This document shows positions 26,600 to 36,218 of a stretch of 64,000 nt of DNA, in pieces. The position numbers and the translations under genes were made by a program. Source of the DNA: Corynebacterium sp. (lineage in GTDB: Bacteria > Actinomycetota > Actinomycetes > Mycobacteriales > Mycobacteriaceae); assembly GCA_030531005.1 (NCBI GenBank), contig JAUMTW010000007.1, positions 1-64,000 on the forward strand, read 5' to 3'. The notes below the pieces were generated by a model. That model was not told where the DNA came from and made no database searches. It saw nothing but the letters and a program-made list of their open reading frames with translations. Each line of letters starts with the position of its first letter. Position 1 is the first letter of the stretch.

Positions 26600-28120
26600 A
26601 TGACAAATGCAATTGACACCGTAAATTCCCTTGTGTGGTCAAATGCCCTGGTTTATTTGCTGCTGGGGGCGGGCGCCTTTTTTACCTTAAGCACACTTTT
26701 TCTCCAGGTGCGCTGTTTGCCTGAAATGGTGCGTCAACTGCGCCAAGGAGAGAAATCCGAAAGTGGTGTTTCTTCCTTCCAATCCTTGATGATGTCGCTG
26801 GCAGGCCGTGTTGGTGTAGGTAATATCGCTGGTGTTGCCACAGCTATTGCCTTCGGTGGTCCTGGTGCAGTCTTCTGGATGTGGATGGTAGCTCTGCTTG
26901 GTTCAGCTACTTCTTTTATTGAATGTACACTTGGCCAAATTTATAAAGAGAAGGATAAAGACACCGGGGAATACCGTGGTGGCCCTGCCTACTATGTCGA
27001 GAAGGCATATCGCCATACTAAGGCTGCTCCTTTCTTCCGGGTTTATGCCATCTTGGTCGCTGTCGTCCTGGTTATTTCTACGAGTTACTTCATGCCGGGT
27101 GTGCAGGCGAATGGTGTGGCAACCGCAGTAGAAAATGCCTGGGATGTTCCGAACTGGCTTACCGGCATCATCCTTGCAAGTTTGCTCGCAATGATCATCA
27201 TTGGCGGTGTCAAGCGCATAGCTACCTTCGCCTCTTTAGTAGTGCCTTGTATGGCCACCGTCTACATTCTGTTTGCCATCGTGATTCTGGTAGTGAATTA
27301 CCAGCAGATCCCAGAGGTTTTCGGCATGATCATCCGTGCTGCTTTCGATCAAGAGGCAGCGTTCTCGGGCATGCTCGGTGCCGCTATCTCCTGGGGTGTC
27401 AAACGTGGTCTCTACTCTAATGAGGCTGGCCAAGGCTTCGGTCCCCAACCAGCAGCTGCAGCAGAGGTCTCGCACCCGGCGAAACAGGGATTCGTACAGT
27501 CCTGCGCCGTGTACATCGATACCCTTTTTGTGTGCTCAGCGACTGCCTTCATCATCATCTCTACGGATATGTTCCGCGTGTTCGCAGACGAGAGCGAAGA
27601 TGGTGCAGTGATCTACGCCGGTGAAATTTCCGATAACATCAGCGTGGGTCCAGGATTCGTTCAAAGTGGCTTGGACACCGTATTCGGTGGCTTCGGTTCA
27701 TCCTTCGTTGCTTTTGCAATTGTCTTTTTCGCTTTCACTACGATCATGGCCTACTACTATCTCGCAGAGACGAATGCCACCTACTTAAACCGCAGCATTA
27801 AAAATGGTGCTGTACGTCATGGCCTCATTTGGGGGCTTCGCGTATTAACACTCATTGCTGTTATTTTCGGTGCGGTAAGTAGCTCTGGCGCTTCGTGGAG
27901 CCTAGGTGATATCGGTGCCGGTCTTACTGCCTGGTTCAATATCATTGCGATTCTTATTCTGCAGGTTCCAGCGCATAAATGCCTCTGGGACTACCGCCGC
28001 CAGAAGAAGGCCGGACTGGATCCAGTCTTTGATCCAGAAGCCTTGGGTATTAAAAATGCGGACTTCTGGGTCGAGCGCAAGCGTGAGCGCGAAGCAGCTG
28101 CCGTCCAGCACGATAGCTAA
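26600..28120 (+). CDS. Alanine/glycine:cation symporter (AGCS family)
   Basis: The 506-residue protein has about 10-11 membrane helices and the AGCS blocks GRVGVGNIAGVATAIAFGGPGA and the SNEAGQG motif, which bind sodium and the amino acid. It imports alanine or glycine with sodium. The start at 26600 follows GGAAAGGG; the frame from 26549 is less likely. It is monocistronic. Substrate preference cannot be told from the sequence. Confidence 0.9.
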   Translation: MTNAIDTVNSLVWSNALVYLLLGAGAFFTLSTLFLQVRCLPEMVRQLRQGEKSESGVSSFQSLMMSLAGRVGVGNIAGVATAIAFGGPGAVFWMWMVALLGSATSFIECTLGQIYKEKDKDTGEYRGGPAYYVEKAYRHTKAAPFFRVYAILVAVVLVISTSYFMPGVQANGVATAVENAWDVPNWLTGIILASLLAMIIIGGVKRIATFASLVVPCMATVYILFAIVILVVNYQQIPEVFGMIIRAAFDQEAAFSGMLGAAISWGVKRGLYSNEAGQGFGPQPAAAAEVSHPAKQGFVQSCAVYIDTLFVCSATAFIIISTDMFRVFADESEDGAVIYAGEISDNISVGPGFVQSGLDTVFGGFGSSFVAFAIVFFAFTTIMAYYYLAETNATYLNRSIKNGAVRHGLIWGLRVLTLIAVIFGAVSSSGASWSLGDIGAGLTAWFNIIAILILQVPAHKCLWDYRRQKKAGLDPVFDPEALGIKNADFWVERKREREAAAVQHDS

Positions 28121-28147
28121 GAATCAAGCAACCCGGGGAACGAAATA

Positions 28148-28190
28148 AGCGCTGGGCCTGAACGATATAGCTTTAGGACCAGCGCTCTTC
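28148..28190 (+). terminator. Possible terminator of the amino-acid symporter
   Basis: AGCGCTGG-G-CCT pairs with AGG-A-CCAGCGCT over a 15-base loop; the following CTTCCTAT is only weakly T-rich. Confidence 0.5.
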
Positions 28191-28424
28191 CTATGTACAG
28201 ATGAGGATCTCAAAGGGGGCTCTATACCCGGTTTCGCTACATATATGTCCGCGTGATACTTAGTACCCCCAACAGTCAGTGGTGATGATGCTCGAAGCCC
28301 CAGATAATTACTAATGGTGCGTCACTACCTGCTAGGCAGCGGCAGCAGAAGCAATGAGTCATCACAGGGTGGCTGCAGGGGCAACCGCACGCGAGTGCAG
28401 GAAACAGCGCGGGTAAGTAATGCT

Positions 28425-29738
28425 TTAGCGTAGGGAATCGAATAATTCTGCAGCTGCAGCTTCATCCCACAACACCACATCGCCCACGTCATAGCTGGCA
28501 AAGCCACCAACAGGAACAGTGGTCGTTTCCAGCCCGGAACCCATTGCGAAGGCAATGCGGGCGAGATTCCAAATATGATCGCCTTCGCCCACAGTAATAC
28601 TTGCAGGAACGGTATTGAACAGGCGTAAAACCTTAATCGGATTCATTATGGTTCCGATGCTGGTTGCTGAATTGGTCAGCGAGCTCAAGAATTCGCGCTG
28701 GCGCGCCACACGATCTAAATCACCATTGGCAGTTGCACGGGTACGCACATAGCCCAGCGCTGTTAGCCCATCAATTTTTTGGCAACCAGCAGTAATATTG
28801 AGATTTGCGAGTGGATCATCGATGTCTTCTTCTGGGCAGACTTCAATGCCGCCGATGGCATCAACGACATTTGCCAGCCCGTTCATACCAATTTCGGCGT
28901 AGCGATCCATATGTAGCCCGGTGGCTTGTTCCACGGTCTCGACCAAAAGTGGCGGGCCACCATAGGCGTAGGCCGCATTAATCTTGTCTTGCCCAAACCC
29001 GGGAATGCTCACATAAGAATCACGGGGCAAAGACATTAATGTAGGTTTACCCGTCCCCCGTGGGATATGCAGCACCATGATGGTATCCGTGCGCATTGAC
29101 CCAAGATCGCCACCCGTACCTAAGCGGGCGGCATCCTCGTCGGTATAGCCATCACGTGAATCCGAGCCGACCAGGAGCCAGTTGGTGCCAGAGGTATTCG
29201 CAATAGTGGTAGCAGGAGAGGTATCAACACGATCCAATTTGCTATCTAGCCACAGCATTAATGCTCCAGTGAGCACAATGGTAATGACTAAGAACCAGCC
29301 GAGAATACGTAAACATCCACCGCGCCGGCGTCGGGGTGCAGTCTGGCGCGGTGGTCCTTGATAGGCAGGCCTTGGCGCTGGGCGGTGCTGCGGCTGTGCG
29401 GGTGGAATATATTGGCGGGGTGCACTGTGGGCAGCAGCGCGCTGCCGGCTTTGATGTGGGGCGCGTTGCGACGAGCCCCGGGAGTACTGCTGTGGGGGCG
29501 GTTGCTGGCGCGGGGACGAGGTGGACTGATGTGAGCCTGGCCGCTGGGCGGATGCCTGGCGTTGCTCCTGGGGTGGGAAATACTGCTTGGGCGCACCTGC
29601 ACCCGCAGAGTCTTGATGCGTAGGCACGGCAGCGCTATCCGAAGTGCGCTTGCGCACGGGCCGGCCATATCGATCTCGTATGGGCTTACCTGTTGAGTCA
29701 AGAACGAACTCTTCAGGAGAGTATCCACCATTGGTCAT
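28425..29738 (-). CDS. lcpB: LytR-CpsA-Psr (LCP) family cell wall ligase
   Basis: The 437-residue protein has a long Pro/Gln/Arg-rich cytoplasmic N-terminus (about 1-140), one membrane helix (about 145-165) and an extracellular LCP domain with GSDSRDG, SMRTDTIMV, SLPRDSYV, INAAYAYGG and YVRTRATANGDLDRVARQREFL, the arginine/aspartate motifs that bind polyprenyl-pyrophosphate. Such enzymes attach arabinogalactan to peptidoglycan. The gene position matches C. glutamicum lcpB. TACGCT lies seven bases before the ATG, suggesting a leaderless message. A short C-terminus without an LytR_C domain is typical for LcpB. Confidence 0.85.
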   Translation of the reverse strand: MTNGGYSPEEFVLDSTGKPIRDRYGRPVRKRTSDSAAVPTHQDSAGAGAPKQYFPPQEQRQASAQRPGSHQSTSSPRQQPPPQQYSRGSSQRAPHQSRQRAAAHSAPRQYIPPAQPQHRPAPRPAYQGPPRQTAPRRRRGGCLRILGWFLVITIVLTGALMLWLDSKLDRVDTSPATTIANTSGTNWLLVGSDSRDGYTDEDAARLGTGGDLGSMRTDTIMVLHIPRGTGKPTLMSLPRDSYVSIPGFGQDKINAAYAYGGPPLLVETVEQATGLHMDRYAEIGMNGLANVVDAIGGIEVCPEEDIDDPLANLNITAGCQKIDGLTALGYVRTRATANGDLDRVARQREFLSSLTNSATSIGTIMNPIKVLRLFNTVPASITVGEGDHIWNLARIAFAMGSGLETTTVPVGGFASYDVGDVVLWDEAAAAELFDSLR

Positions 29739-29745
29739 GTCTATA

Positions 29746-29751
29746 AGCGTA
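29746..29751 (-). promoter_or_regulatory. Leaderless -10 box of lcpB
   Basis: TACGCT on the minus strand lies seven bases before ATG 29738. Confidence 0.45.
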
Positions 29752-29784
29752 GCTAATATTTAGGCTCTGCCATAGCCCTACGCC

Positions 29785-30684
29785 CTAGCTTCGTATGAAT
29801 CCCCAGGAACTAGCCCCTAAGGCATATCCGCTAAAGGCCACGGCATCGATAAGGAAATGCGCAATAATTAGGGGCCACACTTTGCCAGTCTTGGCATAAA
29901 AGGCAGCAAAGATCAGGCCCATCAGCAAATTCCCGAAACCAGCACTGACCCCTTGGTATAGGTGATAACTTGCCCGCAAGAGGGCAGAAGCCCCAATTGC
30001 AAGCGCCCAAGACTTGTCTAGTTGCCGCAGTCTGGTTACTAGGAACGCGACGACTATCATTTCTTCGGCAAAGGCATTCGCGAAGCTATGAACCCATAAC
30101 ACCGGCAATTCCCACCATGCTTGTTCAAAGGAGGCAGGAATGACGTACTTGGTCCAGCCCATCTGCAGCGCAAGTATATATAATCCCAAGCCGGGGAGTC
30201 CTATGAGTGCTGCTAAACCAGCGCCTTGGGCCCAGCTACGCCCACGAAAAAGTGCTCGCCACGTAGGCCAAGACCAGTTGTGGGAAGCCCATAATAGATA
30301 GGCAGCTAAGCCACCCCAGGCGCATAAAGTCAGCGCGCTGCATAATTGCAGTGCAATATCGAGCCAACTACTTTGTGATTGCTGACTATAGAGTACCGTT
30401 GCTTGTTCATTCAGGTTTGAGGTGGCAAGTAAAGCGTCAACCAACTGAAATATTGCGCGCAGCCCAGAACGCCCAAAACTCACAAGCAGCACTAAGGCGA
30501 TCTCCCACCATAGCCTACCGGTGCTATAGCTGCGGGAGTGTAGGTTATGGGCAGGTATGGTGGTGGTGCCACCTCCATGCGCGGCAGCCGGGCTAGGTGC
30601 AGTGGAGGCCGGTGATGCCGAGGCCAGCTCAGCTGACTGGGAGGAAGCAGAAGAAGCTGCGGGATCAGAATGTGCAGAGGCCAT
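29785..30684 (-). CDS. CPBP-family intramembrane metalloprotease-like protein
   Basis: The 299-residue protein has an Ala/Ser/Pro-rich N-terminus (about 45 residues), then about eight membrane helices. The CPBP (Abi) motifs are visible: FAEEMIVVAFLVTRL with the Glu-Glu pair, RASYHLYQG, and AHFLIDAV with the His. CPBP proteins act as glutamic-type intramembrane proteases or in protein modification. The ATG is three bases after the amidase stop, so they are cotranscribed and perhaps coupled. Substrate unknown. Confidence 0.82.
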   Translation of the reverse strand: MASAHSDPAASSASSQSAELASASPASTAPSPAAAHGGGTTTIPAHNLHSRSYSTGRLWWEIALVLLVSFGRSGLRAIFQLVDALLATSNLNEQATVLYSQQSQSSWLDIALQLCSALTLCAWGGLAAYLLWASHNWSWPTWRALFRGRSWAQGAGLAALIGLPGLGLYILALQMGWTKYVIPASFEQAWWELPVLWVHSFANAFAEEMIVVAFLVTRLRQLDKSWALAIGASALLRASYHLYQGVSAGFGNLLMGLIFAAFYAKTGKVWPLIIAHFLIDAVAFSGYALGASSWGFIRS

Positions 30685-30687
30685 CAG

Positions 30688-32052
30688 CTACTCTTCTCTC
30701 ATCGCGGCAGGGGCTACGCCAGCTAGTTGTAAAGCCAACCCGCACAGGCTGGCGGCGCCGGCGCGTAACCCACCTAGTTGAATGCTTGGCACATATTCAC
30801 CCGCAGTAATCCGCGCTTGGCCAGCTTCCCAGGGCAGGCTTAAAGCCGCACTGCCAGACATGTTGTACATCGCACCCCACGGAGTCCACTGGGTTTGGTG
30901 ATAAAAATTTTCGGCCGGGTCTAAAGACTCGAAATAGCCTAAAGCAGGAGGAGCGAAGGTCAACATGGGGGTGAGTACGATATCTACGTCCCAGGCATGC
31001 AGCAAACGGGCACGCACTGTCGACATAGTGGCAATAGCTCGCTCAAATTCCTGGGTGTGCAATTTTTGGCCTGATTCCCGTAACCAGCACACCAACGGAG
31101 AGGCTGGGCCTGGAATCTTGGTTGCTCGCTTGGCCATCACTTGCTCGAAGGCCGCAAAAACCTCCGGGCCATAGGGCTGTGGCAATTGTTTGACTTCATG
31201 TCCCACGCGGGCACACGCAGCAGCAGCCTGTTCGACGACTTCAAAACACTCCTCATCCCAATTTTGCGGTAAGGGTGCGTGGAGTGGATGCAATAAGACC
31301 CCAATGCGCAAAGGGCGAATCCGGGGGCGGATCTGCTGCAATTGAACTAACCCAGGTAAATCAGTGGCAAGATAACCATTGGCAATACAATTACCGCCTG
31401 CAGGATTATGAGCTGGCTTGAGTCCCACTAACCCAGTGCATGCAGCCGGGATCCGAATCGAACCACCACCATCGGAAGCATGCGCAGCACCCACCAAGCC
31501 TTGGGCGACCATCACCGCAGCCCCACCAGAAGAACCACCTGGGGTACGCGGATAGGTAAAAAGCGGATTATGCGGGGCAGGTAAGCCCACCGGCTCGGTA
31601 TATGCAGTCATCCCAAACTCACAGGTCGCAGACTTTCCTGGAATAATAGCACCGCGCGCTTGCAGCTTGGCCACAAAAGGATGGGTACTCGTCGCCATGC
31701 GTGTGCGGGCGGCACTACCGAAGGTGGTGGGCATTCCGGTGACATCAACTAAGTCTTTCGCCGGGATAATCCAGCCAGCTAAATCCTGGTAAGGATCTTG
31801 AAAATTAATATGCGCTACCTGGTCATGAGCCGCTGTGGCATCAAAATAACTAAATCCGTGCGTAGTGGCATCCATACTCGCAACGGCAGCAGTCAAAGCA
31901 TCAATTGCTGCATGCAATTGGGGTGCAGAACGAGCAACGTGTGGGGCCTGATGGTGCTCGCCAGCGGTGGTGGTGGCGTCCGGCTGCGCTGGAAAAGGTC
32001 GTGCAGTAGAAATATCAGAGTCGGCAGCTGGCACAAAAATATCCGGGTGCAT
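30688..32052 (-). CDS. Amidase, amidase-signature family
   Basis: The 454-residue hydrolase has the Ser-cisSer-Lys triad layout: Lys in [10 protein letters not shown], the Gly/Ser-rich [17 protein letters not shown] and [11 protein letters not shown] with the nucleophilic Ser. Such enzymes hydrolyse amides to acids and ammonia; the substrate is not predictable. It is not GatA by context (no gatB/gatC nearby) and is missing the usual GatA length. TAAGCT lies seven bases before the ATG, giving a leaderless start, back to back with the pheA promoter in a 34-base gap. The CPBP gene follows. Confidence 0.85.
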   Translation of the reverse strand: MHPDIFVPAADSDISTARPFPAQPDATTTAGEHHQAPHVARSAPQLHAAIDALTAAVASMDATTHGFSYFDATAAHDQVAHINFQDPYQDLAGWIIPAKDLVDVTGMPTTFGSAARTRMATSTHPFVAKLQARGAIIPGKSATCEFGMTAYTEPVGLPAPHNPLFTYPRTPGGSSGGAAVMVAQGLVGAAHASDGGGSIRIPAACTGLVGLKPAHNPAGGNCIANGYLATDLPGLVQLQQIRPRIRPLRIGVLLHPLHAPLPQNWDEECFEVVEQAAAACARVGHEVKQLPQPYGPEVFAAFEQVMAKRATKIPGPASPLVCWLRESGQKLHTQEFERAIATMSTVRARLLHAWDVDIVLTPMLTFAPPALGYFESLDPAENFYHQTQWTPWGAMYNMSGSAALSLPWEAGQARITAGEYVPSIQLGGLRAGAASLCGLALQLAGVAPAAMREE

Positions 32053-32059
32053 GACGAAT

Positions 32060-32080
32060 AGCTTACTTCCCCTATATGGT
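32060..32080. promoter_or_regulatory. Divergent leaderless promoters of the amidase and pheA
   Basis: On the minus strand TAAGCT (32065-32060) is seven bases from ATG 32052. On the plus strand TATGGT (32075-32080) is six bases from ATG 32087. Both -10 boxes sit within 21 bases, so their -35 regions lie across each other. Confidence 0.55.
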
Positions 32081-32086
32081 TAGAGC

Positions 32087-33070
32087 ATGAAGATCGCGTA
32101 TTTAGGCCCCGCTGGCACCTTTACTGAAGAAGCGCTTTGGCAGTTAGTCGCCCAAAGTGAAGCTGAAAATTTTGGTGGTCTGATTACCTGCTCCGCAACG
32201 GATGTTGAAGCAGTTCCTATGCGCAATCCTGGTGTGGCAGTCGCCGCCGTCTACACCGGTGAGGTCGATGCCGCCTGTCTTGCCATCGAGAATTCTGTTG
32301 ATGGCTATGTCACCCCCACTTATGATGCCTTAGCCGCATACCCGCACGATGATGGCGTCCAAATTTATGATGAGTTCTACTTGCCGATCCGGTTTGCGAT
32401 TATGGCTCGACCAGGTACCACTTTGGAAAGGGCGCGTACCTTTGCCACCCACCCGGTAGCTCACCAACAAGTCCAACAGTGGCTTGCCCACAATGCCAGC
32501 CACCTAGAATTCCAGCCGGCATCTTCAAATGGGGCAGCCGCTGCCGCGGTTGCCTCCGGTGACGTCGATGTCGCCGCCGCGCCCAAGAGGGCAGCGGAAC
32601 TCTACGGTCTAGAAATTCTCGCTGATGACATCGCGGATTTCCGGGAAGCTCGCACCCGATTCGTTCTCATCGGGCCGAAAGGTAAGGCGCATCCACCAAC
32701 GGGCAATGACCACACCAGTGTGATGTTCGTGGTCCCCGATGAACCGGGTAGCCTGGCGAGTTGCCTGGCAGAACTCTCCTTGCGTGGTGTAGATATGACA
32801 CGAATCGAATCTCGCCCGGCCACCCGCATCATGCAAGACATGCCTAAGAGTGAAGATGTTTCCCAATACGGGCCGTATCGCTTCCATATTGATCTTGCTG
32901 GCCACATAGCTGATGATGCCGTCGCTGGCGCTTTGCAAGCACTTTATATGCGCACCCGCTTATTGTGCTTTTTAGGATCGTGGCCCGCACGCAAAACTAC
33001 GGTGAGCCCACAACAATCTTCGCGGGTACAAGAAGCCCTCGATTGGGTTGCCCACGCACAAGGAAAATAG
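32087..33070 (+). CDS. pheA: Prephenate dehydratase
   Basis: The 327-residue enzyme converts prephenate to phenylpyruvate in phenylalanine synthesis. The N-terminal prephenate dehydratase lobe begins YLGPAGTFTEEAL and includes the TRF catalytic motif (ARTRFVLIG, about residue 190). A C-terminal ACT domain (HTSVMFVVPDEPGSLASCL ... ESRP) binds phenylalanine for feedback control. There is no chorismate mutase domain, as normal in corynebacteria. A leaderless promoter precedes it. Confidence 0.92.
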   Translation: MKIAYLGPAGTFTEEALWQLVAQSEAENFGGLITCSATDVEAVPMRNPGVAVAAVYTGEVDAACLAIENSVDGYVTPTYDALAAYPHDDGVQIYDEFYLPIRFAIMARPGTTLERARTFATHPVAHQQVQQWLAHNASHLEFQPASSNGAAAAAVASGDVDVAAAPKRAAELYGLEILADDIADFREARTRFVLIGPKGKAHPPTGNDHTSVMFVVPDEPGSLASCLAELSLRGVDMTRIESRPATRIMQDMPKSEDVSQYGPYRFHIDLAGHIADDAVAGALQALYMRTRLLCFLGSWPARKTTVSPQQSSRVQEALDWVAHAQGK

Positions 33071-33174
33071 GGGCGTTGGGTCTGGCTCACAGTGTCCGTG
33101 CACGGGCTCATGCTTGTGCTCGTGGGGCGTTGGGAGGTGGCTGCCTGCAGCTGGATAGACTGAGTTTTCTGGCT

Positions 33175-33519
33175 TTAATAGCCTCGTTTGTGAAGGTCGG
33201 CATCACTGAGCCCAAAATAATGGCCGATCTCGTGGAGCATGACTCGACGTACGCGCTCTTGCAATTGCTCTTCGGTAGCGCACCTGCGTTGTATCGATTC
33301 CCGATACAAGGTGATAGTATCGGGCAATTTCCCGGCAATGCTATATGGACGCCGCGTGAGTGCTACCCCGTGGTAAAGCCCCAAAATATTAGGGTTCGTA
33401 GGGTGTTCATCCTCGATAAGGAAGGCCACATTGGCAACCTGTGCAGCGGTTTCGCGCGGTAAAGAATCTAATGCTGCTGTCACAAATTCATCAAAGCGCT
33501 GCTTACTAACCGCAACCAT
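33175..33519 (-). CDS. Minimal zinc metallopeptidase family protein
   Basis: The 114-residue protein has the zincin motif HEIGHYFGLSD (His96, Glu97, His100, Asp106) near its C-terminus, the pattern of the small actinobacterial metallopeptidase family. No signal peptide is seen, so it acts in the cytoplasm if active. GGAGGAG precedes the ATG, which lies nine bases after the septum-formation gene, so the two form an operon. The substrate is unknown. Confidence 0.82.
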   Translation of the reverse strand: MVAVSKQRFDEFVTAALDSLPRETAAQVANVAFLIEDEHPTNPNILGLYHGVALTRRPYSIAGKLPDTITLYRESIQRRCATEEQLQERVRRVMLHEIGHYFGLSDADLHKRGY

Positions 33520-33528
33520 CAGCTCCTC

Positions 33529-34620
33529 CTAACCGCTATAGACATCAGGGTTGACCACCGGATCACGCTCAGCGGGTGCAGCAGGTGGTGCTCCATTAAT
33601 GGTGAACTCGCCGAGAGCGGAGCCCACTAAGGTGCCCATTTGCCCATCAACTGCAGCAATTAATGCACAGTTTACGCTATGGGAGCCCGATTCCCAGGAG
33701 TTTACTTCCAGTGGAATCCAGAAGGGAGTGAGGGTGGAGTGGTAAAGGGCATCATCGCTCCCTAAGAAGGCCCGGGCATCTTCAGTACAGCGGTCTTGTA
33801 GATAGGTATCCTGCTCTTCGACTGTAGGTACGGTATCCGGGAAAATATTTTGTAGGTCCACCACACTAGTGACCTCCAGTGTGTGCTCGCTCTCGCAAGC
33901 AACCTGGCGCATCACATCATTTTCTGAGGTCTGAATACAATCACCAGGGTTAAAAATACGAGCCTGATCCTGCTCTTGAGCCCGGCCAGTCGTGGTAAGT
34001 ACGTTGCCTTCTTCATCGGTTACCTGCACCCCGCAGAGTAAGGTGCGATCCCCAGCTTCCCACTGAGACGTGGGTGGCAGAATCGACGCTACCGAATAGC
34101 GGCCACGAGAATCATACAGTCCATCCAAATATTGGATAGTCGGATTTAAGCAGAGTTCCTCGCGCAGTTGCGCTTGGCGGGTTGTATCTGGCATCGCGGC
34201 ATCGCGGCCAAATTCACTGGCAGGGTAGGTGCTGAGATCCTCGCGGCTGGAAACTTCAAAGCGATGTTCATTAGCGCAATCGGTTTGTTCAAAGTTTTCG
34301 ATGCCATCCTCGGTGGGATCCCACGTCAGGCAGCTACCGGCATCAGCAGTTGTGAAAGACGCAACCTGCGTTGTCGTCTCTGTGGTGGAAGTCTCCAAGG
34401 CAGCAGAGCTTTCCTCGGTGCTGCGGGTCGCGAAAAAGGCAATGATCGCGACTATCACTAAAACAATAATAATGGCCACGAGTTGTAGAAAACGCGAAAA
34501 ACGCCGCAGAGGAGGCTGGGACGCTTTAGGAGATTGGGAGGGGCGCTGCACTCGTTCACTGTGGTAGTAGCCGGACTCGCGGGGGACACGGCGGGGAGTG
34601 GGTTCATTGCGCTGACTCAT
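33529..34620 (-). CDS. Membrane-anchored protein with septum-formation domains
   Basis: The 363-residue protein has a basic cytoplasmic N-terminus, one membrane helix (about 46-66), a Thr/Ser-rich linker and an extracellular part with two related Cys-containing modules: GSCLTWDP ... DCANEHRFEV and GDCIQTSEND ... ACESEHTLEV. This repeat is the Septum_form domain known from actinobacterial cell-division-associated proteins. Cysteines could form disulfides outside the cell. It is followed by the mini-metallopeptidase. The molecular role is unknown. Confidence 0.78.
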   Translation of the reverse strand: MSQRNEPTPRRVPRESGYYHSERVQRPSQSPKASQPPLRRFSRFLQLVAIIIVLVIVAIIAFFATRSTEESSAALETSTTETTTQVASFTTADAGSCLTWDPTEDGIENFEQTDCANEHRFEVSSREDLSTYPASEFGRDAAMPDTTRQAQLREELCLNPTIQYLDGLYDSRGRYSVASILPPTSQWEAGDRTLLCGVQVTDEEGNVLTTTGRAQEQDQARIFNPGDCIQTSENDVMRQVACESEHTLEVTSVVDLQNIFPDTVPTVEEQDTYLQDRCTEDARAFLGSDDALYHSTLTPFWIPLEVNSWESGSHSVNCALIAAVDGQMGTLVGSALGEFTINGAPPAAPAERDPVVNPDVYSG

Positions 34621-34744
34621 ATTCTCTATGATGCCATGCCGGTTGCTTTGGTGCGGAGTGGTGCTGCAGGCTTGGGTAGGAGTCGGAGGAACCTCCGGGT
34701 CAGAAAATATGGGCGTCTGCTGGCAGGGGCCTCCATAAAGCAGG

Positions 34745-34750
34745 TAAAGT
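34745..34750 (+). promoter_or_regulatory. Leaderless -10 box of serS
   Basis: TAAAGT lies seven bases before the GTG start at 34758; there is no Shine-Dalgarno. Confidence 0.5.
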
Positions 34751-34757
34751 ACAAGAT

Positions 34758-36017
34758 GTGATCGATCTAAAATTCTTGCGCGAAAACCCTGATGTAGTCC
34801 GAGAGTCCCAACGCACCCGTGGAGAAGACCCTGGGCTGGTTGATGAACTCTTAGCTGCTGATGAGCAGCGGCGCACTACTATCCAACGCGCGGATGAGCT
34901 GCGTCAGGAGCAAAAAACTTTCGGCAAGAAGATTGGTCAAGCTGCTCCGGCAGATCGCCCGGCTTTATTGGAGAATGCCAATACCCTAAAAGCCAATCTT
35001 AAAGAAGCTGAAGCGGCCCAGAATGCAGCTGAGGCAGCCGTTTTCGACCTACAGATGCGTCTGGGCAATGTGGTGGAAGGCGCCCCGGCTGGCGGCGAGG
35101 ATGACTATGTAGTCCTTGAGCACGTGGGTGAGCCTAAGGCCTTTGATTTTGATCCTAAGGACCACCTGGAGTTGGGTGAATCCTTAGGGCTGATCGATGT
35201 TAAGCGCGGTACCAAGGTTGGCGGTGCTCGCTTCTACTATCTGACCGGTGATGGAGCATTGCTGCAATTGGGCATGCTCAACTTGGCAGTGCAAAAGGCC
35301 ACCCAGGCTGGATTCCAATTGATGATTCCACCAGTGTTAGTGCGCCCGGACATCATGCAAGGCACCGGCTTCTTAGGCGCACACGCTGAGGAAATTTACC
35401 GCCTAGAACGCGATGATCTTTACCTCGTGGGTACTTCGGAGGTGGCCTTGGCTGGTTATCACCAAGGCGAAATTATTGACTTAAGCAAGGGGCCGGTCCG
35501 CTATGCAGGCTGGTCTAGCTGCTTCCGCCGTGAAGCTGGTTCCTATGGCAAAGATACGCGGGGGATTTTGCGTGTGCACCAATTCGATAAAGTCGAAATG
35601 TTTGTGTACTGCAAGCCGGAAGAAGCAGCGACGCAGCATCAGCAGCTATTGCACATGGAGCGCGATATGCTTTCTGCAGTTGAGGTGCCTTATCGAGTTA
35701 TTGATATTGCGGGCGGCGACCTGGGCTCTTCGGCTGCTCGTAAGTTTGATACTGAGGCATGGGTTCCAACCCAGCAGACTTACCGTGAGCTGACTTCGAC
35801 GTCGAATTGCACCACGTTCCAGGCGCGTCGTCTCCAGACTCGCTACCGTGATGAACAGGGTAAAGCCCAGGTTTGCGCTACGTTGAATGGAACTTTGGCT
35901 ACCACTCGTTGGCTGGTCGCCATCCTGGAGAACAATCAACAAGCTGATGGTTCGGTTGTGGTCCCTGCGGCTCTGCGGCCTTTCGTTGGCAAGGAAGTGC
36001 TCGAACCGCGCCGGTAA
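34758..36017 (+). CDS. serS: Seryl-tRNA synthetase
   Basis: The 419-residue class II enzyme charges tRNA-Ser. The N-terminal long coiled-coil arm (about 25-105) binds the tRNA. Catalytic motifs include [10 protein letters not shown], motif 2 [14 protein letters not shown] and motif 3 [15 protein letters not shown]. The GTG at 34758 is supported by the leaderless promoter and by the conserved N-terminal [11 protein letters not shown]. Length is standard. No T-box or attenuator is seen upstream. Confidence 0.95.
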   Translation: MIDLKFLRENPDVVRESQRTRGEDPGLVDELLAADEQRRTTIQRADELRQEQKTFGKKIGQAAPADRPALLENANTLKANLKEAEAAQNAAEAAVFDLQMRLGNVVEGAPAGGEDDYVVLEHVGEPKAFDFDPKDHLELGESLGLIDVKRGTKVGGARFYYLTGDGALLQLGMLNLAVQKATQAGFQLMIPPVLVRPDIMQGTGFLGAHAEEIYRLERDDLYLVGTSEVALAGYHQGEIIDLSKGPVRYAGWSSCFRREAGSYGKDTRGILRVHQFDKVEMFVYCKPEEAATQHQQLLHMERDMLSAVEVPYRVIDIAGGDLGSSAARKFDTEAWVPTQQTYRELTSTSNCTTFQARRLQTRYRDEQGKAQVCATLNGTLATTRWLVAILENNQQADGSVVVPAALRPFVGKEVLEPRR

Positions 36018-36040
36018 GTCTGGCGATGCAGCTTGGCTGG

Positions 36041-36091
36041 CTCAGGCTGGCTCAGGCTGGCGCATCGTTGAATCTGGCGCATCGTTGAATT
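36041..36091. repeat. Two adjacent tandem repeats after serS
   Basis: CTCAGGCTGG is duplicated at 36041-36050 and 36051-36060 (with a partial copy before). It merges into TGGCGCATCGTTGAATC at 36058-36074, repeated at 36075-36091 with a last-base change. Confidence 0.85.
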
Positions 36092-36218
36092 ACGGTGGTC
36101 ACGTCTATTGTGACATTCGTACAAGTGCATATGGTATACCTGCTGGTCCCCGCGGCTTGAACACGAGGAGCGGCTGCTAGCAGGGCCCTGTGTTGGCAGC
36201 TGATCAAAAGGAATTCGC

